The notes under the pieces: model-generated | Databases searched by the model: none | The model's input: the letters and a program-made list of their open reading frames with translations, nothing else | Told to the model about the DNA's origin: nothing | Part shown: piece by piece, positions 1-7,510 of the stretch | How the letters are laid out: each line of letters opens with the position of its first letter | Numbering within the stretch: the stretch's first letter is position 1 | NCBI GenBank assembly: GCA_947177535.1 | Contig: CAMWUV010000009.1 | Span: 1 to 10,375 of the forward strand | Direction: 5' to 3' | From: an uncultured Mycoplasma sp. | Lineage (GTDB): Bacteria > Bacillota_I > Bacilli_A > Mycoplasmatales > Mycoplasmoidaceae | Length of the DNA: 10,375 nt | Program-made: the position numbers and the translations under genes

Positions 1-1323
1 TTTTCTAACCAATATTAAATTTTCTAACTCTTTAATATCAATATCAAAAAATTCAGAAATTAATTTTTTATCTTCAGTAAAAAAAATTTCTTGATATGCA
101 AATTTATTTAGCATTTCAATAATTTTTTTAAGCTCTATTTTTTTTTCTTTATAAGATAAATTCAATTTCTTTAAAGTTTCTATCTTATATTCTATTAATC
201 CTATTTGATTATTAATTAATTCTAAACACTTTTCTTTATCAAGATTTCTAGTAAGCTCATCAATATCTTTGTATTTTTGATCAAAAGGTTTAACTACAAA
301 AATATCAAAATTATTTTTTATAAGTTTTTCACTTGATGAAATTGTTGCATTTATTCCAGCAATATCATTATCAAAACATAAAATAATTCTTTTAATATTA
401 GGATATTGCTTAATTAAATTGATTTGATTAATTGTAAATGCAGTTCCCATTGGAGCAACCACATTATCAATTCCCAATCTTTTAAAAGCAAAAACATCCA
501 TATAACCTTCAACTACATAAATTTCTTCATAACTTGATTTGTCAAAAGAAAAAAAATTAAATAAAATATTTTCTTTTTTAAAAAAATCTGTAGTTTTTGT
601 ATTAATGTACTTAACTTTGTCATTTTTATTTAATGATCTTCCACTAAAGCCAACAATATATCCATGCTCATTTTTAATAGGAATTATTAATCTATCAAAA
701 AAGAAATCAACAAAATTTTCTTTTTCATTAATACTAACTAAACCTGCTTTCAATAACAAATAAGGTTCACCATTTTTTTCTTTATCTGACATCTCAAATA
801 ATTTCAATAAGTAATCACGATTGGAATTTTTGGGAGTAAAACCTAATTCATAAAAATCAATTATTTTTTCATCAATACTTCTACTTTTTAAATAATTTAA
901 ACAATGTGAAGATTCTTTATTAAATAAAGTTCTATGATAGAAAAAAGCTGCTTTTTTATTAATATCAAAAATTTCTAATTCATCCTTATTAATATTCATA
1001 GAATTATTAATATATTTTTCTAAATCTTGATTATCGATATTTAAAATAGTTTTAATTTCTTTTAATGCTTCTATAAAAGTACATTTTTTAAAAAGCATTA
1101 CAAAATTAATTGCATTACCTTTAGCATTACAAACAAAGCATTTAAAAATGTGCTTACTTGGTGAAATAGAAAGAGAAGGATTTTTATCTCCATGAAAAGG
1201 ACACAAAGCTCAATAATTTTGGCCCTTTTTATTTACATTAATATAATTTTGAATAACATCAACAATATTTATTGAATTTAAAAGATTTGATATTAAACCA
1301 GAATTATTATTTTCATTTTTCAT
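1..1323 (-). CDS. dnaG: DNA primase DnaG, N-terminal 441 residues (C-terminus beyond left edge)
   Basis: Primase makes the short RNA primers for DNA replication and works with the replicative helicase at the fork. The frame is open from the ATG at 1323 to the window edge, with one TGA read as Trp38. The N-terminal CHC2 zinc finger is clear: C41-P-F-H44 and C62-x2-C65. A typical primase core follows, including GFSGRSL near residue 230. The TOPRIM metal-binding fold shows E272 in VVEGYMDV and D318/D320 in FDNDIAG. The family is usually about 600 residues, so the helicase-binding C-terminal domain is missing only because the window ends. The start lies 2 bases after the glyS stop, with an AAGAGAG ribosome-binding site inside the glyS end. 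The primary sigma-factor gene would be expected next, outside the window. Confidence 0.97.
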
Positions 1324-1325
1324 TT

Positions 1326-2705
1326 TTAAAAAGCTCTCTTAACCTTTTCTAAACAAATATCTTCAATTTTCATTCGAATCTGTTTCATACTATCTCTATT
1401 TCTAACAGTAACAGTATTATCATTTAAAGTATCAAAATCCACTGTAATACAATAAGGAGTACCAATAGCATCTTGTCTACGGTATCTTTTTCCAATTGAT
1501 CCAGATGCATCATATGTACAAATATTTTTTGAAGATACTATTTTTTCAAAAATTTCAATTGCTTTATTATTCAATTTATTAGATAATGGTAAAACAGCAA
1601 ACTTATATGGAGCTAAATCTTGATCAAATTTTAAAATTACTCTAGTTGATTTATCTTCTAAAATTTCTTCTTCATAAGCATCAATTACAACAGCATAAAG
1701 TAACCTTTCTAGTCCAACTGATGGTTCAATAACACTTGGAATAAATCTTTGTTTAGTTTCTTCATCTAAATAGTCTAAACTTTTTTTAGAATAATTTTGA
1801 TGCTGTGTTAAATCAAATTCTCCTCTATCAGCAATTCCTCATAATTCATTAAAACCATGTGGAAAGTTATAAAGAATATCAACGGTTCTACTCGAATAAT
1901 GAGCTAATTCTTCTTTTGGATAATCAACTATTTTTAAATTTTCTTTTTTCAATTTAATTACTGATGATAAAAAAACATCAATATCTTTTAAAAATTTTTC
2001 AAAGAATTTTTTAGTATCTTTTTTTTCACAAAAAAATTCTATTTCCATTTGTTCAAATTCTCTTGATCTAAAAATAAAATTACCAGGAGTTATTTCATTT
2101 CTAAAAGCTTTCCCTATCTGAGCAACGCCAAAAGGTAATTTAATTCTTTGTGTCCTTTGAATATTTTTAAAATTAATAAAAATACCCTGTGCAGTTTCAG
2201 GTCTTAAATAAACCTCATTTTTATTATCTTCAACAACACCAATAGAAGTATTAAACATTAAGTTAAATTTTCTTATTTTTGTTCAATCACTTTTTTTACA
2301 GTTAGGACAAACAATTTTATTTGTTAAAATAATTTTTTCTAAAATTTCAGAACTTGTTTGCTCATTGATATTTTCATTAGTAAATTCTAAAATCAATTTA
2401 TCAGCACGATATCTTGATTTACAATTTTTGCAGTCAATTAATGGATCTGAAAAATTATCAACATGACCAGAAGCTTTTCATACATTTGGATTCAAAATAA
2501 TATTAGTATCAATTAAATGCATGTCTTTTCTAGAAAAAACAAAAAAATCCAATCAAACATTTTTTAAATTGTTTTTTAATAATGAACCTAATGGACCAAA
2601 ATCTCAAGCATTTGCTAAACCATTATATATCTCAGAATTCTGGTAAACAAATCCATAATTTTTTAGATGGTTAACAATTGTTTCTTGACTAATTTTTTTG
2701 TTCAT
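1326..2705 (-). CDS. glyS: Glycyl-tRNA synthetase, single-chain dimeric type (459 aa)
   Basis: Charges tRNA-Gly with glycine using ATP, in the cytoplasm. This is the alpha2-type class II enzyme, not the bacterial alpha/beta GlyQ-GlyS pair. Visible landmarks are the N-terminal GLANAWDFGPLG segment (29-40), [15 protein letters not shown] followed by CKNC and CPNC pairs (a probable zinc-binding insertion), LRPETAQG (167-174), motif 2 beginning FRNEITPG (201) and running to EFEQMEIEF, and motif 3 GLERLL (331-336). The C-terminal anticodon-binding domain ends with [20 protein letters not shown] and related residues. Five tryptophans (34, 51, 76, 137, 289) are all TGA, so under the standard code the gene would look shattered. 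The ATG at 2705 is fixed by an AGGAGA ribosome-binding site five bases upstream. It follows recO after 46 bp with no room for a T-box leader. Confidence 0.97.
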
Positions 2706-2710
2706 AATTT

Positions 2711-2716
2711 TCTCCT
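2711..2716 (-). promoter_or_regulatory. Ribosome-binding site of glyS
   Basis: AGGAGA on the minus strand, five bases before the ATG at 2705. It is one of the best Shine-Dalgarno matches in the window and fixes the glyS start, which sits in the only real gap of the housekeeping block. Confidence 0.75.
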
Positions 2717-2751
2717 ATTGTACTCATTTTAAGGTTTAAAACCATAAATAA

Positions 2752-3453
2752 TTAAAACAAATAACTAAAAAGATTTATACCAGCATGATAATTAATATAA
2801 TCAACTAGAATTCTAACAGCAATTTTTTTAAGTTTTTTTTCATAAATATTTGCCAATATAAATTTTTTTAAACTGCATAAATACAAAATTTCTAAACTTT
2901 TATTTAAAATTTTATAATCATCTACAAAATGATTTTTGCAAACAAAACCAAAACTATCATTTGAAAATGAATAAATTGTTCTATTATTACATTTAGAACA
3001 TTTATTTAATTGCAATTTAATTCCTAAAAAAGCACAAGATTTATATAAAATATAAATTATCAAAACATCATCATATTCTTCATTTAACAAAACTAAATTT
3101 TTAATCAACTCTTTTAGTTCATTAAAAATTTTTAATCCTTTAATTTTGTTATTATAAATTACACTGTTAAACAGTAGTAGTGGTGATCTTGTGCTAATAG
3201 AAATATTATTTTCTAAAATGACTACTTTTTTTAATTTTCCCATTTTAAAATCAATATCTCTAGATGCAAAAAAAGAAAATTCAGATAAACAACCAAAAAA
3301 TAAATTTCTTAAATTTTTTGAAAGAATTTTTTTGGTTCCAAGTGCTAAAACTGTAAAAATATTTCCATGTTCATTAATGAATCCTATTATTTCATCAAAT
3401 AATTCATATTCTTTTCTAAAAATCAAAAATCCATTTGTTATAGTTTCAGCCAT
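2752..3453 (-). CDS. recO: DNA repair protein RecO (233 aa)
   Basis: RecO helps load RecA onto single-stranded DNA in RecFOR-type gap repair. The N-terminus, with GFLIFRKEYELFDEIIGFI near residues 8-25 and then GTKK at 39-42, matches the RecO OB-fold opening. The rest is a helical domain with a zinc-finger-like element: C152-x2-C155, then C172-x2-H175. The fourth ligand position is His, where a Cys is usual. Length is close to the family norm of about 240. The ATG shares one base with the era stop (TAATG). I see only weak Shine-Dalgarno matches, so translation is probably coupled to era. No tryptophan is present. Identification rests on these features plus position between era and glyS, where RecO is normally found. 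RecO diverges strongly in Mollicutes. Confidence 0.9.
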   Translation of the reverse strand: MAETITNGFLIFRKEYELFDEIIGFINEHGNIFTVLALGTKKILSKNLRNLFFGCLSEFSFFASRDIDFKMGKLKKVVILENNISISTRSPLLLFNSVIYNNKIKGLKIFNELKELIKNLVLLNEEYDDVLIIYILYKSCAFLGIKLQLNKCSKCNNRTIYSFSNDSFGFVCKNHFVDDYKILNKSLEILYLCSLKKFILANIYEKKLKKIAVRILVDYINYHAGINLFSYLF

Positions 3454-4349
3454 TATTTTCTATATCCCAGTTCTTTAATTTGTGTTTCATTATTTCTTCA
3501 ATCTTTTTTTACTTTAACATAAGATGTTGTAAAAATTTTACAGTCATAAATTTCTAAAAGTTTTTCTCTAACATTTTGATTTATTTTTTTAATCATTTGG
3601 CCACTTTTACCAATTATGATTGGTTTTTGAGAATCTTTTTCTACAATAATAGAATAATTAATAGACAATAAATTTTTATCATTTTCATATTTCATTTCAT
3701 CAATTACAATAGCAACACCATATGGAATTTCTTGTCTAAACAAACAAATAATTACTTCTCTAATAATTTCAGAGATAAAGAATTTATCAGAAGGTTCTTT
3801 TTTTAAAGTGATTAAATCTTTTTCATCACCATCATATTCATTACTAAATTCTTTAATTAATTTCAAAACAAGTAAACCATCATAACTATTTTTTGCATTA
3901 ATATCAAGTGATTTTTTAAAGTTAAATTTGTTTAATAAAAATTCTTCAATTTTATCAAAATCTTTTTTAGCAATTAAATCTTTTTTGTTTAAAATTAATA
4001 TAACATTTTCTACATGAAAATCTTTTAAAACTTTCAAGCATTCTTCATCCTCATTATCAAAATTTCTTGAAACATCAAAAATAAATAAAACTAAATCGCT
4101 TTTTTTAAGCGAAGTTTTAACTTGTGAATTTAAAAATAAATCTAATTTATTTTTTGGATTGTGTAATCCAGGAGTGTCAATAAAATTTATTAAATAATCA
4201 TTATTTTCTTCATATGATAGCTCAATCATATTTCTAGTTGTTTGTGGTTTACTTGATGAAATAACAACTTCTTTTTTAAAAATGGTATTTATTAGTGTAG
4301 ACTTACCTACATTCGGTTTACCAACAATTGATACAGTTACATATTTCAT
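3453..4349 (-). CDS. era: GTPase Era, ribosome assembly factor (298 aa)
   Basis: Era is a Ras-like GTPase that binds the 3' end of 16S rRNA and assists maturation of the 30S subunit. All GTPase motifs are present: G1 GKPNVGKS (10-17), the switch segment [10 protein letters not shown] (31-40), G3 DTPGLH (58-63), G4 NKKD (121-124) and G5 NAK (151-153, commonly SAK). The C-terminal KH RNA-binding domain is marked by [12 protein letters not shown] (245-256) and the family-typical tail VKVKKDWRNN, ending in LGYRK. Trp284 is TGA at 3498-3500; stopping there would wrongly remove the last 15 residues. The ATG at 4349 lies two bases after the dgkA stop, and an AAGGTGG ribosome-binding site sits inside the last dgkA codons. 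The stop overlaps the recO start by one base. Confidence 0.98.
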
Positions 4350-4351
4350 TT

Positions 4352-4744
4352 TTATCCACCTTGAATAATAATTATGAACTTAGGAACAAAAATCAGTAAT
4401 CCTACAACAATTGCCATTAATGAAAAAATCAAAGCAGTTGCTGCTGATGTATCTTTAATTTTACTAGCATCAATATTATATTTAAATGATATAGTATCAA
4501 CCAAATTTTCTATTGCTGTATTAATTAATTCCATTCCAATAACTAAACAAATAACAACAACTAAAAGAATTCAATCTACAATATCCATATAGTTATTAAT
4601 AACAGCTGCAATGGTTAAAACAATAACAGAAAAAATTAAATCAATTATTAAAGATTTTTCTTCTTTAATTGCAACATATAAACCTCTAAATGCATACTTG
4701 AATTTTTTCAACAATGCAACAAATCTATTATTAGTTCTTATCAT
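4352..4744 (-). CDS. dgkA: DgkA-family lipid kinase (diacylglycerol/undecaprenol kinase), 130 aa
   Basis: Small integral-membrane kinase that phosphorylates a lipid alcohol with ATP. Firmicutes members are mainly undecaprenol kinases, whereas proteobacterial ones use diacylglycerol. This host presumably has no peptidoglycan, so diacylglycerol or another lipid is the likelier substrate (inference). The hallmark motif [14 protein letters not shown] runs from residue 70, with the conserved Glu at 72, and KDTSAA follows at 97-102. Three hydrophobic segments at about 33-50, 57-75 and 101-125 fit the trimeric family topology, and the length is typical. Trp58 is TGA, so an unaware gene caller would start at the internal Met71 and lose half the protein. 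The ATG at 4744 overlaps the end of ybeY by 14 bases, with an AGGTAG ribosome-binding site just upstream. Confidence 0.95.
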
Positions 4745-5189
4745 TAATACTACCTAATCCACATAATTTTAGTACATCATACTGTTTGCCAAACATTATT
4801 TTTGCTTCACTTTCAATTTCATGATCATACCCTAATAAATGATAAATCCCATGTGATATTAAAAAGCCTAATTCTCTTTCAAAAGTATGATTAAATTCTT
4901 TCGCTTGACTGACAACTTTTTCATAATTTAAAAAAATTTCACCCAGTAATTCAGTTTTTAATAGTCCTTCTTCTCAAAAAGAAAAAGATATAACATCAGT
5001 TGGATAATCTTTTTTTCTATACTTTAAATTTATTTTTTGACTCTCTTTATTATCAATAATGTGTAGTTCAAAAATTATTTTTCCTTTTAAATTTTCTAAT
5101 TTAAAAATTGTTTTAGCAATTTTTTTTATCAAAAATAAATCTGCTTTTTTTAAAAACTTTTTTTTATCAAAAATTTGAACATCAAACAT
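4731..5189 (-). CDS. ybeY: Endoribonuclease YbeY, rRNA maturation factor (152 aa)
   Basis: YbeY is a single-domain metalloprotein needed for 16S rRNA 3'-end processing and ribosome quality control. The family metal site is explicit: H113-G-I-Y-H117-x5-H123 in HGIYHLLGYDH. Upstream lie the conserved YPTDVISFSF (62-71) and LLGEIFLN (81-88). Trp72 is TGA; without recoding the protein would end before the catalytic site. The ATG at 5189 is preceded by no recognisable Shine-Dalgarno. An earlier ATG at 5193 is out of frame and hits TGA and TAA quickly. Because a putative promoter lies only about 30 bases upstream, translation may start from a very short leader. The end overlaps dgkA by 14 bases. 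Confidence 0.95.
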
Positions 5190-5214
5190 ACATAAAATTA
5201 AAAACTATTTTTAT

Positions 5215-5243
5215 TTTATATTTTTATTACTTAATAAAAGCAA
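5215..5243 (-). promoter_or_regulatory. Putative sigma-A-type promoter for the ybeY-dgkA-era operon
   Basis: In the 56-bp gap after dfrA the minus strand reads TTGCTT (5243-5238), a 17-base spacer, then TATAAA (5220-5215). This is a good spacing and a reasonable match to TTGACA/TATAAT. It would start RNA near 5208 and leave a leader of about 20 bases before ybeY. Such matches arise easily by chance in DNA this rich in A+T, so the support is mainly position: right after a stop codon and right before a gene with no ribosome-binding site. Confidence 0.4.
5222..5239. repeat. Perfect palindrome with 8-bp arms in the dfrA-ybeY gap
   Basis: TTTTATTA, two centre bases, then TAATAAAA. It occupies nearly all of the spacer of the putative promoter. 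It is all A/T except the centre and is not followed by a T-run on the minus strand, so it does not look like a terminator of dfrA. It could be an operator or chance. Confidence 0.35.
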
Positions 5244-5245
5244 AA

Positions 5246-5728
5246 TTAATTTTTTTTAAGTAATTTTTTATTTTCATAAATTTCTAAAATAAATGAATTA
5301 AATTTTTGAGTTTTTACTAAGTTAAAATCATCAAAACTATTTTCCATAAAAATATCACAATGGTAATTATCAGTTAATTTTGAAACAAAAACTTTTTTAG
5401 AAATAGGAAGAAAAAATTCATAAATTTGTTTTCCACCAATTATATAAATTTCTTCTTTGCTATTTAAATATTTTTTTAAAAAATCATCAAGATTTTTATA
5501 AACAATTATTTCAGAATTTGAATAATTATTTAAAGTTGATGAAATAACAACATTTTTTCTATTAGATAAAGGATTTTTTAATGAAAGAAAAGTGTTTTTT
5601 CCCATTACAACTGTTTTGTTAATAGTTGTATTTTTAAAAAAAATCATTTCTTCTTTTATCTTTCATGGAATACTATTATTTTTTCCAATACCCCTTTGCG
5701 AATCTTCACATCAAATACAAATAAACAT
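5246..5728 (-). CDS. dfrA: Dihydrofolate reductase (160 aa)
   Basis: Reduces dihydrofolate to tetrahydrofolate with NADPH, restoring the cofactor oxidised by ThyA. The N-terminus aligns with E. coli DHFR at the same residue numbers: GIGKNNSIPW (13-22), and the catalytic acid position 27 in KEEMIFFK carries Glu27 instead of the usual bacterial Asp. The NADPH-binding MGKNTFLSL follows, and IGGKQIYEFFLP lies in the second half. Trp6 and Trp22 are TGA; only from codon 28 onward is the gene open under the standard code. The ATG at 5728 shares one base with the thyA stop (TAATG). An AAAGGAG ribosome-binding site lies 13 bases upstream inside thyA, a slightly long spacing that may be helped by coupled translation. 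Length is typical. Confidence 0.96.
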
Positions 5729-6597
5729 TAAACTGCTACTTCTCCTTTAATTGGCTCATAACTAATATAATTGTCTAATTTAATATCATCAAAAGTAAAA
5801 TCAAAGATATTTTTTACATCTTTATTTAAAACAAGAATAGGTAATTTTAAAGGTTTTCTTTTAAGTTGTAATTTTACTTGATTTAAATGATTTTCATAAA
5901 TATGAGCAACTCCAATTGTGTGTATAAATTCTTTAGCAATAGTATCTGTAATTTGTGCAATCATCATTGTCAATAAACTATAAGATGCTATATTAAAAGG
6001 AACACCTAAAAACAAATCTGCACTTCTTTGATAAAGTTGACAAAATAATTCATTTTTAGAATTAATATAAAATTGAAATAGTGAATGACAAGGTGGTAAT
6101 AACATATTTTTGATTTCTTCAGGATTTCATGCACTAACAATTAAGCGTCTTGAATACTTATTATTTTTAATTTCACTGATTAAATTTTCAATTTGATCAA
6201 CACCATTAAAATTTCTTCATTGCTTACCATATACTGGTCCTAATTCACCATATTTTTTAGCAAAATTTATATCTTGTTTTATTTTTAAAATAAATTCATC
6301 TATAGTTTCATTTTTAAAATCTACTGATTTTTTAAAATTTTCATATGGTCATTCATTTCAAATTTTTACATTATTATCAACTAAATATTTAATATTAGTT
6401 TCACCTTTTAAAAATCAAATAAGTTCATGAAAAATTGCTTTATAAGCCATTTTTTTAGTTGTTAAAAGTGGGAATCCTTTAGTCAAATCATATTTTGACT
6501 GTGTTCCAAAATATGTGATAGCTTTAGTTTTAGTTCTGTTTTCTTGTAAAGTTCCGTTTTTTAAAACTAATTTTAATAACTTTTTATATTCTTTCAT
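5728..6597 (-). CDS. thyA: Thymidylate synthase ThyA (289 aa)
   Basis: Methylates dUMP to dTMP using 5,10-methylene-THF as both carbon donor and reductant, releasing dihydrofolate. The catalytic nucleophile is Cys170 in [12 protein letters not shown]. Other family motifs are [35 protein letters not shown] (190-202, phosphate and dUMP contacts) and HIYENH (232-237). Position 230, in the segment TIGVAHIY, is Val where an Asp is usual (GDAHIY). The C-terminus ends in Val (GEVAV), as in the family. Trp61, 80, 83, 127 and 157 are all TGA, so the gene looks split under the standard code. It overlaps the folD end by 14 bases, with only a weak AAAGAG ribosome-binding site, and its stop overlaps dfrA. 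Confidence 0.97.
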
Positions 6598-7441
6598 TTA
6601 ATTGCTCTTTTATTAAATCCATTAAATTTTTAAAAATCATTGCTACAGTTAATTTACCAACTCCATTTGGAACAGGTGTTATAAATTTTACATAATTAGC
6701 CACTTCATTAAAATTTACATCACCAATTATCTTTTTATCAATAACACTAATGCCTGCATCAATTATAAAAGCATTTTTATTAACCATATCCTTTGTTATA
6801 AAATTAGGAATTCCTACTGCACAAATGATAATATCAGCATTTAATGTTATTTTTTTTAAATTTTTAGTTTTTGAATGACAAACTGTTATAGTGGCATTCT
6901 CATTCAATAATAATCCAATTAATGGTTTTCCCACAATCATACTTCGATTGATAATAACTACATTTTTACTTTCAATCTGATAATTTGATTGTTTTATGAT
7001 TTCAATTATCCCATTTGCTGTACAAGCTTTTGGATAAAAATCAGAAGAATTCATAATGTTTCTTGAAACTGCTAGGCTTGATAAACCATCTATATCTTTA
7101 TAAACATCTATATTTTCAAAAATTTTGTTTTTATCAAATTCTTTTGGAAGTGGTAATTGAATGATATATCCATTAACTGATTTATCTTGATTAAGTTCTT
7201 TTATTTTTTTGATTAATTCATCTTGTGAACTAATTTCATTTCCAATAACTGTTACTTTGATACCAAGTTCTTCACATTTTTTAGCCTTTATTCCCACATA
7301 CTTTTCACTAGCTTTATCATTATTTATTTTTATAATTACCATATGTGGAATAAAGTTTGGATGTTTATTTTTGATAATTTGTAAATCTTTTTTAAATTTT
7401 TCAATAATATTCTCTGCTATTTGTATACAATTAATAATCAT
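6584..7441 (-). CDS. folD: Bifunctional methylene-THF dehydrogenase/methenyl-THF cyclohydrolase FolD (285 aa)
   Basis: Interconverts 5,10-methylene-, 5,10-methenyl- and 10-formyl-THF using NADP(+), feeding ThyA here and formylation of initiator tRNA or purines elsewhere. Visible motifs are YVGIKAKKC (48-56, with catalytic Lys52), YIIQLPLP (92-99), KDIDGL (115-120), CTANGI (140-145), the cofactor-site [16 protein letters not shown] (164-179), VCHSKTKNL and [12 protein letters not shown] (254-265). Two usually invariant patches differ: N165 replaces Gly of GRS, and PNGVGKLT replaces PGGVGPMT. The gene has no tryptophan. The ATG at 7441 has AGGAAA four bases upstream. It follows the terminator of the ABC genes, so it probably has its own promoter, which I could not identify. 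Confidence 0.96.
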   Translation of the reverse strand: MIINCIQIAENIIEKFKKDLQIIKNKHPNFIPHMVIIKINNDKASEKYVGIKAKKCEELGIKVTVIGNEISSQDELIKKIKELNQDKSVNGYIIQLPLPKEFDKNKIFENIDVYKDIDGLSSLAVSRNIMNSSDFYPKACTANGIIEIIKQSNYQIESKNVVIINRSMIVGKPLIGLLLNENATITVCHSKTKNLKKITLNADIIICAVGIPNFITKDMVNKNAFIIDAGISVIDKKIIGDVNFNEVANYVKFITPVPNGVGKLTVAMIFKNLMDLIKEQLNERI

Positions 7442-7445
7442 TTTA

Positions 7446-7451
7446 TTTCCT
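7446..7451 (-). promoter_or_regulatory. Ribosome-binding site of folD
   Basis: AGGAAA on the minus strand, four bases before the ATG at 7441. It sets the first start of the folate cassette. Confidence 0.6.
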
Positions 7452-7470
7452 ATGTTTTAATAAATAAATT

Positions 7471-7510
7471 TTAAAATAAAAAAAGATTCTAAATAGATAG
7501 AATCTTTTTT
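7471..7510 (-). terminator. Rho-independent terminator of the ABC exporter operon
   Basis: A perfect 13-bp stem (arms 7498-7510 and 7479-7491) with a 6-base loop, followed on the minus strand by a run rich in T (7478-7471). The outer stem pairs A with T runs, so it could work in both directions. The first stem bases are also the last two bases of the exporter stop codon. Confidence 0.85.

Noticed and set aside
539..763. Plus-strand open frame opposite dnaG, and similar ones at 3191-3478, 4374-4592, 7209-7460 and 9737-10018
   Set aside because: Each lies wholly or almost wholly opposite a well-identified minus-strand gene, has low-complexity composition and shows no recognisable domain. They are antisense shadows.
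1326..2258. Two short separate minus-strand genes at 1326-1574 and 1839-2258
   Set aside because: They are internal pieces of glyS separated by a TGA tryptophan codon or beginning at internal Met codons. Translating TGA as Trp gives one intact GlyRS.
2706..2751. T-box riboswitch or promoter (TACAAT at 2717-2722) before glyS
   Set aside because: The 46-bp gap is far too short for a T-box. The TACAAT has no acceptable -35 at the right distance and would start RNA inside or after the ribosome-binding site.
5728..6597. thyA as a pseudogene broken by several stops
   Set aside because: All interruptions are TGA at positions where thymidylate synthases have conserved tryptophan. The frame is otherwise continuous.
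7442..7478. Promoter for folD between the terminator and the gene
   Set aside because: The stretch is so A+T rich that several weak -10-like words occur, but none has a convincing -35 partner. Position argues that a promoter exists, but I cannot place it.
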